This document shows positions 36,561-44,755 of a stretch of DNA of 64,000 nt, piece by piece. The notes beneath the pieces were generated by a model. That model had not been told where the DNA came from, did no database searches, and saw only the letters and a program-made list of their open reading frames with translations. The stretch lies in NCBI GenBank assembly GCA_900313015.1, contig OMPR01000014.1:1-64000 (forward strand), in the 5' to 3' direction. Within the stretch, counting starts at the first letter, position 1. Each line of letters opens with the position of its first letter. Source of the stretch: Rhodobacteraceae bacterium EL53 (GTDB lineage: Bacteria > Pseudomonadota > Alphaproteobacteria > Rhodobacterales > Rhodobacteraceae). The position numbers and the translations under genes are program-made.

Positions 36561-37730
36561 GTGCGCTTCCCGAAATTCGGCCTCATCCTGACATGTCTTA
36601 CCTTATTCACGCATGGCGCAATGGCTGAGGTTTCTGTCCCTGTTGTCTATCTAAAACAAACGGTTGAACGCCCACCTGTGCTCTCAAACCTTGATCCCAT
36701 CCCCGAGGATGAAGGAGACATGGGCGCACAACTCGGGCTGGCGGACAATCTGACAACCGGGACATTCTTAGGTCATAAATACAGCTTGCTCACACGGATC
36801 GTGCCCGTGGGTGGGGATCTCATGACAGCAGCAAAAGAAGCGCTGGCTGAAAGTGATCTGATCATCCTTGATGCCCCCGCAACAGACGTTCTTGCCATTG
36901 CCGATCTGGAGGTTGCGCAGGACGCTGTCCTATTCAATGTTTCATCAGCACAAAACGCGCTGAGGGATCAGGGGTGCCGTGCGAACGTGTTACACAGTCT
37001 GCCCTCTTCTTTGATGCGAACCGATGCCATCATGCAATTTGCACGATCACGGCGGTGGGATACGTTGGCCCTGATTTCCGGAGAGCATCCCGATGATCTG
37101 AGCTATGCGCACTCCTTGCGCCGCAGCGCCACCAAATTTGGTATGAAACTGAAATCTGAAAAAACGTGGGTTTTTGATGCCGATATGCGCCGCAACGCCG
37201 CGCAAGAGGTGCCGTTGTTCACCCAAGATCTTGGTAAATACGACCTGTTGCTCATCGCGGATGAGGTGCAGGATTTTGGTCGCTACATTGCCTACAATAC
37301 CTGGCTGCCCCGTCCCGTTGCCGGGTCTGAAGGGCTCATTGCAAGCGCTTGGTCGCCAGTGGTTGAACAATGGGGCGCGGCTCAGCTCCAGTCTCGGTTT
37401 ACGGAGCTTGCCGGGCGTGCGATGCGCCCTAAAGATTACGCCGCCTGGGCCGCTATCCGCACGATTGGAGAGGCCGTGACCCGAACAAATTCGGCAGATA
37501 CGGAAACATTACGGGGCTATATCCTGTCAGATGACTTTGAATTGGCCGGGTTCAAAGGGCGCCCGCTAAGCTATCGCCAATGGAACGGCCAGTTGCGTCA
37601 ACCCATTCCGCTAACGCAACCCCGTGCCTTGGTCGCGTTGGCACCGCTTCCGGGGTATCTGCATCAACACAGCGAACTCGACACCCTCGGTCTTGACCGC
37701 CCTGAATCCAATTGCGAGGTTTTTCAATGA
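36561..37730 (+). CDS. PQQ-catabolism-associated ABC substrate-binding protein
   Basis: A 389-residue exported protein with a branched-chain amino-acid/Leu-Ile-Val-type periplasmic binding fold and a signal peptide ending AMA. It starts at GTG 36561, preceded by AGGAG. This family is known to occur next to PQQ alcohol dehydrogenases together with a beta-propeller and an ABC-2 exporter. The ligand is unknown. The stop overlaps the next gene by ATGA. Confidence 0.82.
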   Translation: MRFPKFGLILTCLTLFTHGAMAEVSVPVVYLKQTVERPPVLSNLDPIPEDEGDMGAQLGLADNLTTGTFLGHKYSLLTRIVPVGGDLMTAAKEALAESDLIILDAPATDVLAIADLEVAQDAVLFNVSSAQNALRDQGCRANVLHSLPSSLMRTDAIMQFARSRRWDTLALISGEHPDDLSYAHSLRRSATKFGMKLKSEKTWVFDADMRRNAAQEVPLFTQDLGKYDLLLIADEVQDFGRYIAYNTWLPRPVAGSEGLIASAWSPVVEQWGAAQLQSRFTELAGRAMRPKDYAAWAAIRTIGEAVTRTNSADTETLRGYILSDDFELAGFKGRPLSYRQWNGQLRQPIPLTQPRALVALAPLPGYLHQHSELDTLGLDRPESNCEVFQ

Positions 37731-38707
37731 TTTCCCCCTCCAGCCATCTGGCGCGTCTGCTCAGCCTCCCCCTTTTTCTAGGCTTGGCTTCCCCAGCCTT
37801 GGCGGCCGAGATCTGGGTGACCAACGAAAAAGACGACACTGTCAGTGTGATCGACATCGACACTTTAGAAGTGATACGCACAATTGAAACCGGTGAACGG
37901 CCCCGTGGGATCACCTTTTCCAAGGATTTCAGCCGAGTCTATATTTGCGCCTCTGACAGCGACACTGTGCAGGTCATGGATCCTGAAACGGGTAAGATTT
38001 TGCATGACTTACCCTCTGGCGAAGATCCAGAACAATTCGTTCTGCACCCCAACGACCGCCATCTGTATATCGCCAACGAAGACGACGCTGTGACAACGGT
38101 GGTCGACACTGAAACCCGCACAGTCGCGGCACAGATCAATGTTGGGATCGAACCCGAAGGCATGGCCGTCTCGCCTGATGGCAAAATTGCGATCACAACC
38201 TCTGAAACCACCAATATGGCCCATTGGATCGACACAGAGACGCGCAAACTGTTTGCCAACACGTTGGTCGATGCCCGTCCGCGCCATGCTGAATTCACCG
38301 CCCAAGGCAGCGAACTGTGGGTCAGTTCAGAGATTGGCGGCACGATCACTGTGTTTAACACCGCCGATCAAACCGAAAAGGGCAAGATCACGTTCGAGGT
38401 CAAAGGGGTTCACCCTGACCGCGTACAGCCTGTTGGATTTGAATTCACCGAAGACGAAAAAACCGCCTTTGTCGCTTTGGGCCCCTCCAACCATATCGCA
38501 GTTGTGAATGCCGAAACGCTCGCTGTCGAAGACTACATTCTTGTTGGCCGGCGTGTCTGGCACATGGCCTTTTCACCCGACAAATCGTTGCTGTTCACCA
38601 CAAACGGTGTCTCTGGCGATGTGACTGTTATCGATGTTGCCAAACGCGATGCAATCAAATCTATCAAAGTCGGACGGTTCCCTTGGGGTGCCGCGATGCG
38701 CCCTTGA
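37727..38707 (+). CDS. PQQ-catabolism-associated YVTN beta-propeller protein
   Basis: A 326-residue secreted protein. After a signal peptide (SSHLARLLSLPLFLGLASPA) about seven repeats of the YVTN type follow, with units such as VTNEKDDTVSVIDIDTLEVI and VVNAETLAVEDYILVG. It forms a beta-propeller, probably a periplasmic scaffold or cofactor-handling factor. The start shares ATGA with the upstream binding protein. It is characteristic of PQQ-linked ABC clusters. Confidence 0.85.
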   Translation: MISPSSHLARLLSLPLFLGLASPALAAEIWVTNEKDDTVSVIDIDTLEVIRTIETGERPRGITFSKDFSRVYICASDSDTVQVMDPETGKILHDLPSGEDPEQFVLHPNDRHLYIANEDDAVTTVVDTETRTVAAQINVGIEPEGMAVSPDGKIAITTSETTNMAHWIDTETRKLFANTLVDARPRHAEFTAQGSELWVSSEIGGTITVFNTADQTEKGKITFEVKGVHPDRVQPVGFEFTEDEKTAFVALGPSNHIAVVNAETLAVEDYILVGRRVWHMAFSPDKSLLFTTNGVSGDVTVIDVAKRDAIKSIKVGRFPWGAAMRP

Positions 38708-38750
38708 CCTGCGGGTTAAAACGGCCGACCAATTTCCCAAGGGGTTCAAA

Positions 38751-39212
38751 ATGAACAAACTTACCATCCTGAGCACAGTCTTTGGCGCTACTCTTGCGTT
38801 GTTGCTGCCTGTAAGCGCGCAAGCCGATGATGACGATGGGCCGAAATTCGGCCTTGCCGGTCTTTTGTCAGGGTCGAACAAAGAAGATTTGCCGCCTGTT
38901 ATCCTGTCGGCCGGTGAACCTTTGGCTGCGGATCCGTGGGTTTTAAAGTCAGGCACGTATTATGAATTCGAGATCCAGGGGGACGGAAGTCAGGAACTGG
39001 CCTTGATCGGACCTGAATTCTTTCGCGCAATCTGGATCGACGAGATTGTTGTCGAGGGCTTGGAAATTCGCCCGCTCGGCCTGGACAGCATCGAATTTGA
39101 TGAAGCCGGAGAGATGGAAATCGGATTTGTCGCCATCAAACCAGGCAGCTATTACATGAAGGTTCCCGGCTCGACGGGTGAAACCCAAAGGCTGGAGATC
39201 ACCATCAATTGA
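38751..39212 (+). CDS. Small exported beta-rich protein of the PQQ-ABC cluster
   Basis: A 153-residue protein with a signal peptide (ends SAQA), then an acidic D-D-D-D motif and a Gly/Leu segment, then an all-beta domain with YYEFEIQGDGSQELALIG and GFVAIKPGSYYMKV. The pattern resembles a cupredoxin-like sandwich, but the Cys and His ligands of a copper site are absent. I do not recognise a characterised member. Its stop overlaps the TTG of the ATPase gene, so it is co-translated with the transporter. Confidence 0.72.
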   Translation: MNKLTILSTVFGATLALLLPVSAQADDDDGPKFGLAGLLSGSNKEDLPPVILSAGEPLAADPWVLKSGTYYEFEIQGDGSQELALIGPEFFRAIWIDEIVVEGLEIRPLGLDSIEFDEAGEMEIGFVAIKPGSYYMKVPGSTGETQRLEITIN

Positions 39213-39928
39213 CAGGACTGCGCGTAGATCATCTAAGCTACGCCTATGGTGCCAAACAGGCGCTGAACGACGTAACATTCAGCGTGGAACAGGGCTCTTT
39301 TTGTGCCCTTCTGGGTCCGAATGGTGCAGGTAAATCCACTCTGTTTGCCCTGCTGACTCGCCTGTTCACATCAGCCCAGGGCACCATCGAAATTGCGGGT
39401 CACGATATGGGGCGGACGCCGCGAAAAGCGTTGCGTGAAATGGGCGTTGTTTTTCAACAGCCGACGCTGGATCTCGACCTGACGGCACAGCGCAACATGA
39501 CCTATTTCGCCGCCCTGCATGGCCTGTCTGGTAAAGACGCGCAACACCGGATCGACGCGGCGCTGGATCGGTTGGATATGCGCGAGCGCGCGGGTGAAAT
39601 CGTGCGCAACCTGAATGGCGGGCATCGCCGCCGCTTGGAAATCGCGCGCAGCTTGGTTCATACCCCCAAAGTGTTGCTGCTGGACGAACCAACTGTTGGC
39701 CTTGATGCGGCGGCACGGCGGTCGATAACTGATCACGTGCATGCTCTGTCTGAAACCGAAGGTTTGACCGTCCTCTGGGCCACACATCTGGCGGATGAGA
39801 TCCGCGATACCGATCAACTGTTGATCTTGCATCAAGGCGCGTTGTTGCAACAGGGCCTCTCCGGGGAACTGCGCGCTGGGAAACCGTTGGCCGATCATTT
39901 CCTTGCCATGACCGGAGCCACCGCATGA
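39209..39928 (+). CDS. PQQ-catabolism-associated ABC ATPase
   Basis: A 239-residue ATPase of ABC-2 type exporters: Walker A GPNGAGKS, Q-loop VVFQQPTLD, a modified signature LNGGHRRRLEIARSL instead of LSGGQ, Walker B VLLLDEPTVGLD, and switch His in WATHLAD. It starts at TTG 39209, overlapping the previous stop, and overlaps the permease by ATGA. Membership of the PQQ-associated subgroup is inferred from the NGGH signature and the neighbours. Confidence 0.85.
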   Translation: MTGLRVDHLSYAYGAKQALNDVTFSVEQGSFCALLGPNGAGKSTLFALLTRLFTSAQGTIEIAGHDMGRTPRKALREMGVVFQQPTLDLDLTAQRNMTYFAALHGLSGKDAQHRIDAALDRLDMRERAGEIVRNLNGGHRRRLEIARSLVHTPKVLLLDEPTVGLDAAARRSITDHVHALSETEGLTVLWATHLADEIRDTDQLLILHQGALLQQGLSGELRAGKPLADHFLAMTGATA

Positions 39929-40719
39929 ATGCGTATCTTATTGCCTTAAAGGCGATTATTGGGCGTGAAGCATTCAGGTTTGTCAGTCAGCGTGGCCGGT
40001 TCATTGCCGCCCTTGTTCGCCCGTTGCTATGGCTTGTTGTCTTTGCCGCTGGGTTTCGCGCCGCGCTTGGCCTGTCGATTACACCACCTTATGCGACCTA
40101 CATCACTTACGAAGTCTATATCGTGCCCGGCTTGTGCGGCATGATCTTGTTGTTCAACGGAATGCAAAGTTCGCTGTCCTTAGTCTATGATCGCGAAATG
40201 GGGTCGATGCGTCTGCTGCTAACCAGCCCCCTGCCCCGCTGGTGGTTGTTGTTCTGCCGACTGTTAGCTAGCACCAGCATCTCGGTCTTGCAGGTCTATG
40301 TTTTCCTTGCAATCACCGCACTCTATGGCATCAGATTTGCTTGGTACGGCTATATCGCCTTGTTGCCCGCTTTGCTGGTCGCAGGCGTCATGTTAGGCGC
40401 TTTGGGCTTGGCTTTGTCTTCGGCCATCAAACAGCTTGAGAATTTTGCTGGTGTTATGAATTTTGTGATTTTCCCAATGTTTTTCCTGTCTACTGCACTG
40501 TACCCATTGTGGAAGATGGCCGAGAGCTCAGAACTCCTTCATGATATTTGCGCCTTTAATCCGTTCAGCCATTCGGTCGAACTGATCCGGTTTGCACTCT
40601 ATGGCCAATTCAATGGGTTCGCCCTGATATGGACCGGGTTGGCGGGTCTAATTTGGGTCGCGCTTGCGCTTTGGGGATATGACCCAGCCCGTGGGTTGGT
40701 ACGTCGATCCGGCAAATAG
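39925..40719 (+). CDS. ABC-2 type permease, PedC-like
   Basis: A 264-residue integral membrane protein with six predicted helices and the ABC-2 family pattern (VYDREMGSMRLLLTSPLPRWW, then FPMFFLSTALYPLW). With the ATPase it would export a compound, possibly linked to the alcohol, its aldehyde or to PQQ handling; the substrate is unknown. Overlaps the ATPase by ATGA. Confidence 0.86.
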   Translation: MNAYLIALKAIIGREAFRFVSQRGRFIAALVRPLLWLVVFAAGFRAALGLSITPPYATYITYEVYIVPGLCGMILLFNGMQSSLSLVYDREMGSMRLLLTSPLPRWWLLFCRLLASTSISVLQVYVFLAITALYGIRFAWYGYIALLPALLVAGVMLGALGLALSSAIKQLENFAGVMNFVIFPMFFLSTALYPLWKMAESSELLHDICAFNPFSHSVELIRFALYGQFNGFALIWTGLAGLIWVALALWGYDPARGLVRRSGK

Positions 40720-40740
40720 GGTGACCTGTGCAAACCTCTC

Positions 40741-40756
40741 TACGACCATAACACCG
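40741..40756 (+). promoter_or_regulatory. Weak 7-2-7-like site before the Sel1 gene
   Basis: TACGACC-AT-AACACCG: the left heptamer is perfect, the right one does not match. It lies 53 bases before the ATG at 40809. Possibly a half-site. Confidence 0.3.
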
Positions 40757-40808
40757 GTGAAAATCTTACCTGCCTGTGCTATCCTCTTGGCCAACAGGAG
40801 GATCCGTT

Positions 40809-41357
40809 ATGTTACGCGCGACAGCAATTTTGGTTCTACTTGGCACTTCGCCAGCGATGGCAGACACGGTCACAGTGGAAGATGAATATGGGACGCTCAA
40901 CCCGCAAGACAGCGGTTTTGGCCACGTGATGAGCAATCTCGACAAAGGCATAACAGATATGACCACCTGTGCTGCCGGATATTACATTACCAAATCTGGA
41001 CGTCATGAAATGGCACGCAAGCTGTTTGAAAGCTGCGCCAACGCGGGTTGGACCGGCGCAATGACCTGGATGGGGCAAATGGACAACAACGGATTGGGCG
41101 CGGCTTACAACCCAGATGCCGCCGCCGAATGGGATCGTCGCGCAGCCGAAGCGGGTGACCCGGTTGGCAAGTTTAACTATGGCCTGAACATGTTGCGCGG
41201 ACATGGTGTGGTCAGGGATGAGATCCGCGGCCGCGCCCTGATTGACGAAGCGGCATCAGATGGCTTGAAAATTGCCAAACGGTTGCAAGCAGCGGAGTAT
41301 GATCCGGACGAGGTCACGCCAGATGCTGATAATTGGAAATATGCACCTTTGTTCTAA
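40809..41357 (+). CDS. Sel1-repeat exported protein
   Basis: A 182-residue protein, ATG preceded by AGGAGG. The signal peptide ends AMA. Two Sel1-like helical repeats follow (GAAYNPDAAAEWDRRAAEAGDP and GVVRDEIRGRALIDEAASDG), preceded by a segment with two cysteines (TTCAAGYY, FESCANAG) able to form a disulfide. Sel1 proteins are adaptors; a role with the neighbouring transporter or dehydrogenase is inferred only from position. Confidence 0.78.
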   Translation: MLRATAILVLLGTSPAMADTVTVEDEYGTLNPQDSGFGHVMSNLDKGITDMTTCAAGYYITKSGRHEMARKLFESCANAGWTGAMTWMGQMDNNGLGAAYNPDAAAEWDRRAAEAGDPVGKFNYGLNMLRGHGVVRDEIRGRALIDEAASDGLKIAKRLQAAEYDPDEVTPDADNWKYAPLF

Positions 41358-41382
41358 ATTTCCTTAGTCTCAAGGTGAAACT

Positions 41383-41398
41383 TACGACTAAAGTACAG
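41383..41398. promoter_or_regulatory. 7-2-7 operator, site C
   Basis: TACGACT-AA-AGTACAG, 89 bases upstream of the cytochrome c start at 41487. The left heptamer fits the island consensus; the right keeps G-T-n-C-A. Confidence 0.55.
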
Positions 41399-41486
41399 GC
41401 CGAACACATTGTAATTACTTATTATTTCGATGAAATCGCGACCTGTTTACTGTATCCTCTGGGTGATCTTATTCTCGGAGGACCAC

Positions 41487-41900
41487 ATGAAACGGATCAT
41501 TCCAGCCATCTGTCTTGCACTCTCGGCGGGTTTGCCCGCAGGTGCCAGCGAAAGCATTTATGACCGGATCAAAGTCGATGCAGGCAAAGCCGTCTATGAT
41601 GCAAAATGTCGACGCTGCCATACTGACGGATCAACCGACGACAGCTATGGCCCCCCTTTGAAAAATATTGTTGGTCGCGCTGCGGGAACCTACCCGGATT
41701 ATGATTTTTCCATTGCTCTTGCTGCATCTGGTATTGTCTGGACCCCCGCCGCACTGCGTGCCTGGATGGAAGACAATGACGGCTTTATGCCCGGAACCAA
41801 GATGCGTCATGTCGGCATTCAGGACCCAACAGTCCAAGATTTTGTGCTGAGCTACCTTGCCTCGATCACTGACCGCGATGGCAGCGCCATCTCTGACTAA
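41487..41900 (+). CDS. Cytochrome c550-type electron acceptor
   Basis: A 137-residue class I cytochrome c. ATG 41487 follows GGAGGACCAC; signal peptide ends PAGA/S. The heme motif is CRRCH near residue 41, and the axial Met is in GTKMRH near residue 108. It lies directly before the PQQ alcohol dehydrogenase, as exaB/cytochrome c550 does in pseudomonads, and probably carries its electrons to the oxidase. Confidence 0.88.
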   Translation: MKRIIPAICLALSAGLPAGASESIYDRIKVDAGKAVYDAKCRRCHTDGSTDDSYGPPLKNIVGRAAGTYPDYDFSIALAASGIVWTPAALRAWMEDNDGFMPGTKMRHVGIQDPTVQDFVLSYLASITDRDGSAISD

Positions 41901-41939
41901 TCTCCCTGAGGGCGGGTCAATGTTCGCCCTAAAACTGTA

Positions 41940-41969
41940 AGCCCGGTAACCTGTGTTACCGGGCTCTTT
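41940..41969 (+). terminator. Intrinsic terminator after the cytochrome c gene
   Basis: Perfect 11-bp stem AGCCCGGTAAC / GTTACCGGGCT with a 4-base loop, followed by CTTTT. A smaller stem AGGGCG / CGCCCT at 41909-41930 precedes it. It separates the cytochrome and dehydrogenase transcripts, which fits each having its own operator. Confidence 0.85.
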
Positions 41970-42012
41970 TGCGTCTTTCTGCACCTTCTGAGGCATTTCA
42001 AAGGTTTAAATC

Positions 42013-42028
42013 TACGACCTTTGTGCAA
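42013..42028. promoter_or_regulatory. 7-2-7 operator, site D
   Basis: TACGACC-TT-TGTGCAA, 101 bases upstream of the alcohol dehydrogenase ATG and just after the preceding terminator. The left heptamer is perfect. Confidence 0.6.
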
Positions 42029-42128
42029 TTTCCGTCACGGCCTCGCTCGCCAATACTGTGCACAGCCGGACAACCCGCATGTATTAAGAGGGCGCCGGTC
42101 TCGATTGGAGAAACTTGGGAGGAATCTT

Positions 42129-43895
42129 ATGAACCGGTTTATCACTACGGTTGTCGCGGGTCTGATGCTGGCGGGTCCAGGCCATGCTGGCGTCACCGAA
42201 GACGATTTGAAAAACGATCAATCTATCACCACACAGATTGTCACCAACGGCATGGGACGCCACCTGCAGCGTTACAGCCCGCTGGACACCCTAAACAAAG
42301 ACAACGTCAAAAATCTGGTCCCTGCATGGGCGTTCTCACTCGGTGGGGAAAAGCAACGTGGCCAGGAAACACAGCCGCTGATTTATGACGGCGTGATGTA
42401 TATCACCGGATCTTACAGCCGGGTTTATGCGATTGATGTCCAATCCGGCAAAGAGCTGTGGCAATACGATGCCCGCTTGCCCGAGGGCATTCTCCCCTGC
42501 TGTGACGTAATCAATCGGGGCGGCGCGATCTATGGCGACACCTTCTATTTCGGGACACTGGACGCACGCATCGTTGCACTGGATCTGAAAACCGGCGACG
42601 TCAAATGGCGTAAGAAAATTGCAGATTACAAAGCAGGCTATTCCTATACCGCCGCACCCCTGATTGTGAACGGCTTGGTCATCACCGGGAACTCTGGCGG
42701 TGAATTCGGGATCGTAGGCGAGGTTCAGGCTCGTGATGCGGAAACCGGTGAAATGGTTTGGACCCGTCCGGTTATCGAAGGCCACATGGGTACTTTGAAT
42801 GGCAAAGAAAGCACCATGACCGGCGAGTTGAACGCGACTTGGCCCGGTGACATGTGGAAAACCGGTGGCGGTGCGACTTGGCTTGGCGGTTCTTATGATG
42901 TGGAGACCGATACGTTGGTGTTTGGTGCCGGGAACCCTGCCCCATGGAACAGCCACCTGCGCAACGCGGGTACGCCCGTTGATGGCAATGCGGGTGACAA
43001 CCTGTACGCGGCCAGCCGCATCGGGATCGACCCCACAACAGGTGACATCAAGTGGCACTACCAGACCACCCCGCGCGAGGGCTGGGACTATGATGGTGTG
43101 AACGAAGTTGTCGCTTATACCGACCGCTCAGGTAACAAGCGCTATGCGACGGCTGACCGGAATGGCTTCTTTTACGTTCTCAACCGTGAAGACGGGGAAT
43201 TCGTAAGTGCTACCCCCTTTGTGAAAGACATCACATGGGCCGAAGGGATCGATGAAAATGGGCGCCCAATCTACAACGAAGGCAACCGCCCAGGTAATCC
43301 AGCCGCCGCTGCAGATGGCAAAAAGGGCGAAGTAACCTTCTCCTCTCCATCGTTCCTTGGTGGTAAAAACTGGATGCCAATGGCCTTTAGCCAGAACACC
43401 GGCAACTTCTATGTTCCCTCAAACGAATGGGGCATGGATATCTGGAACGAGCCAATCACCTACAAAAAGGGTGCAGCCTATCTGGGTGCCGGCTTTACCA
43501 TCAAACCGAACTATGATGACCACATCGGCAGCCTGAAGGCAATCGATCCGGACACCGGTGATCTTAAGTGGGAATTCAAAAACGATGCTCCGCTTTGGGC
43601 CGGCGTGATGACCACTGCGGGTGGCTTGGTATTCACCGGCACTCCCGAGGGACGCTTCATCGCCTTTGATGATGAAACCGGTGAAGAGCTTTGGTCCTTC
43701 CAGACCGGGTCTGGCATCGTGGGTCAGCCCGTCACTTGGGAACAGGATGGCGAGCAGTACATTTCGATCATTTCAGGATGGGGCGGCGCCGTTCCACTGT
43801 GGGGTGGCGAAGTGGCCAAAAAGGTCAACTATCTGAACCAGGGTGGCCTGTTGTGGACATTCAAATTGCCTAAAGCATTGGCAATGGCGAACTAA
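42129..43895 (+). CDS. PQQ-dependent alcohol dehydrogenase, lanthanide-type signature
   Basis: A 588-residue periplasmic quinoprotein with a signal peptide (ends GHA) and the eight-bladed propeller with W-motifs ([26 protein letters not shown]). The adjacent cysteines C124-C125 (ILPCCD) form the disulfide over PQQ. The catalytic Asp320 lies in WDYDG and Asp322 is two residues on. An Asp at this +2 position is known from lanthanide-dependent enzymes (XoxF, ExaF, PedH), while calcium types have Ala, Ser or Thr. Overall similarity is to ethanol-type ExaF/PedH rather than XoxF. ATG follows GGGAGGAA. It oxidises primary alcohols to aldehydes. Confidence 0.93.
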   Translation: MNRFITTVVAGLMLAGPGHAGVTEDDLKNDQSITTQIVTNGMGRHLQRYSPLDTLNKDNVKNLVPAWAFSLGGEKQRGQETQPLIYDGVMYITGSYSRVYAIDVQSGKELWQYDARLPEGILPCCDVINRGGAIYGDTFYFGTLDARIVALDLKTGDVKWRKKIADYKAGYSYTAAPLIVNGLVITGNSGGEFGIVGEVQARDAETGEMVWTRPVIEGHMGTLNGKESTMTGELNATWPGDMWKTGGGATWLGGSYDVETDTLVFGAGNPAPWNSHLRNAGTPVDGNAGDNLYAASRIGIDPTTGDIKWHYQTTPREGWDYDGVNEVVAYTDRSGNKRYATADRNGFFYVLNREDGEFVSATPFVKDITWAEGIDENGRPIYNEGNRPGNPAAAADGKKGEVTFSSPSFLGGKNWMPMAFSQNTGNFYVPSNEWGMDIWNEPITYKKGAAYLGAGFTIKPNYDDHIGSLKAIDPDTGDLKWEFKNDAPLWAGVMTTAGGLVFTGTPEGRFIAFDDETGEELWSFQTGSGIVGQPVTWEQDGEQYISIISGWGGAVPLWGGEVAKKVNYLNQGGLLWTFKLPKALAMAN

Positions 43896-43918
43896 GCAGA
43901 CAAGCAATTTATGTACGG

Positions 43919-43946
43919 AACGCGCGCCTTTTTGGCGCGCGTTTTC
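43919..43946 (+). terminator. Intrinsic terminator after the alcohol dehydrogenase
   Basis: Perfect stem CGCGCGCC / GGCGCGCG with a TTTTT loop, followed by TTTTC. A textbook Rho-independent terminator 25 bases after the stop. Confidence 0.92.
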
Positions 43947-43950
43947 ATTC

Positions 43951-43966
43951 TACGACTTAAGGCGTA
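43951..43966. promoter_or_regulatory. 7-2-7 operator, site F (before the response regulator)
   Basis: TACGACT-TA-AGGCGTA: the two heptamers are TACGACT and, on the other strand, TACGCCT, the most symmetric copy in the island. It lies 59 bases before the response-regulator ATG and directly after the terminator, suggesting autoregulation. Confidence 0.7.
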
Positions 43967-44024
43967 TATCTCCGCAGGGGCCTGATTGGTAGGCTCAGAT
44001 AACTCTTCTAAGTGCGGAATTCTG

Positions 44025-44723
44025 ATGCACCTTCAAACTGGTAAGCCTCTCTCGAACCCCTTGCTCTCGGCGTTGATTGTTGATGATCATCCGTTGTTTT
44101 GCGACGCACTCTCGATGACACTGCAAGCCGTTTCTTCTATCAACAGCATGCACACAGTGACCAACCTTCAGGGTGCGTTGGATCTGATTTCTCAGGGCAT
44201 TCATATCGACCTTGTCGTTTTGGATTTAAACCTGCCCGATGTGAATGGTCTGGACGGGTTGTTGCGCCTGCGCAAAGCGACCAAATGCCCGATCGTTGTT
44301 GTGTCTTCGATGGCGGACAATCGGATCATCAGTTCCGTTGTGCACGCAGGGGCCGCTGGATTTGTGCCCAAGCACAGCCAACGCGATGTATTCCATCAGG
44401 CGATCAAGGCCATCAGTGACGGCGAAACCTTTGTTCCAGCTGGCTATGTGCTACTCGAAGAGAGCGATATCACCGACAAAAATGACGCCATGAATCGCCT
44501 CGCCTCGCTCACCAATCAACAGGCGCGTATTCTTCAGCTGATCTGCGAGGGGAAGCTGAACAAACAAATCGCCTTTGACCTGAGCATCGCTGAAACAACA
44601 GTCAAAGCGCACGTTACAGCCATCATGCGCAAACTGGGCGTACAAAGTCGAACGCAGGCAGTTCTGATTGCAAAGAAATCAAGCTTTGCAAATGTCTTGC
44701 ACGACTCGCCACCAACTGACTAA
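44025..44723 (+). CDS. NarL/FixJ-family response regulator
   Basis: A 232-residue two-domain regulator. The receiver has the acidic pair Asp22-Asp23 in LIVDDH, phospho-acceptor Asp67 in VVLDLNLPD, and Lys in FVPKHS. The LuxR-type HTH is at about 165-220 (LTNQQARILQLICEGKLNKQ then IAETTVKAHVTAIMRKLGV). It resembles the ExaE/AgmR regulators of PQQ-ethanol oxidation. I chose ATG 44025; a TTG at 43986 would put the operator close to the start. The likely kinase is two genes downstream. Confidence 0.88.
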   Translation: MHLQTGKPLSNPLLSALIVDDHPLFCDALSMTLQAVSSINSMHTVTNLQGALDLISQGIHIDLVVLDLNLPDVNGLDGLLRLRKATKCPIVVVSSMADNRIISSVVHAGAAGFVPKHSQRDVFHQAIKAISDGETFVPAGYVLLEESDITDKNDAMNRLASLTNQQARILQLICEGKLNKQIAFDLSIAETTVKAHVTAIMRKLGVQSRTQAVLIAKKSSFANVLHDSPPTD

Positions 44724-44755
44724 TCTTGCACAAGCTCATTGGGGAGGGGCACGAG

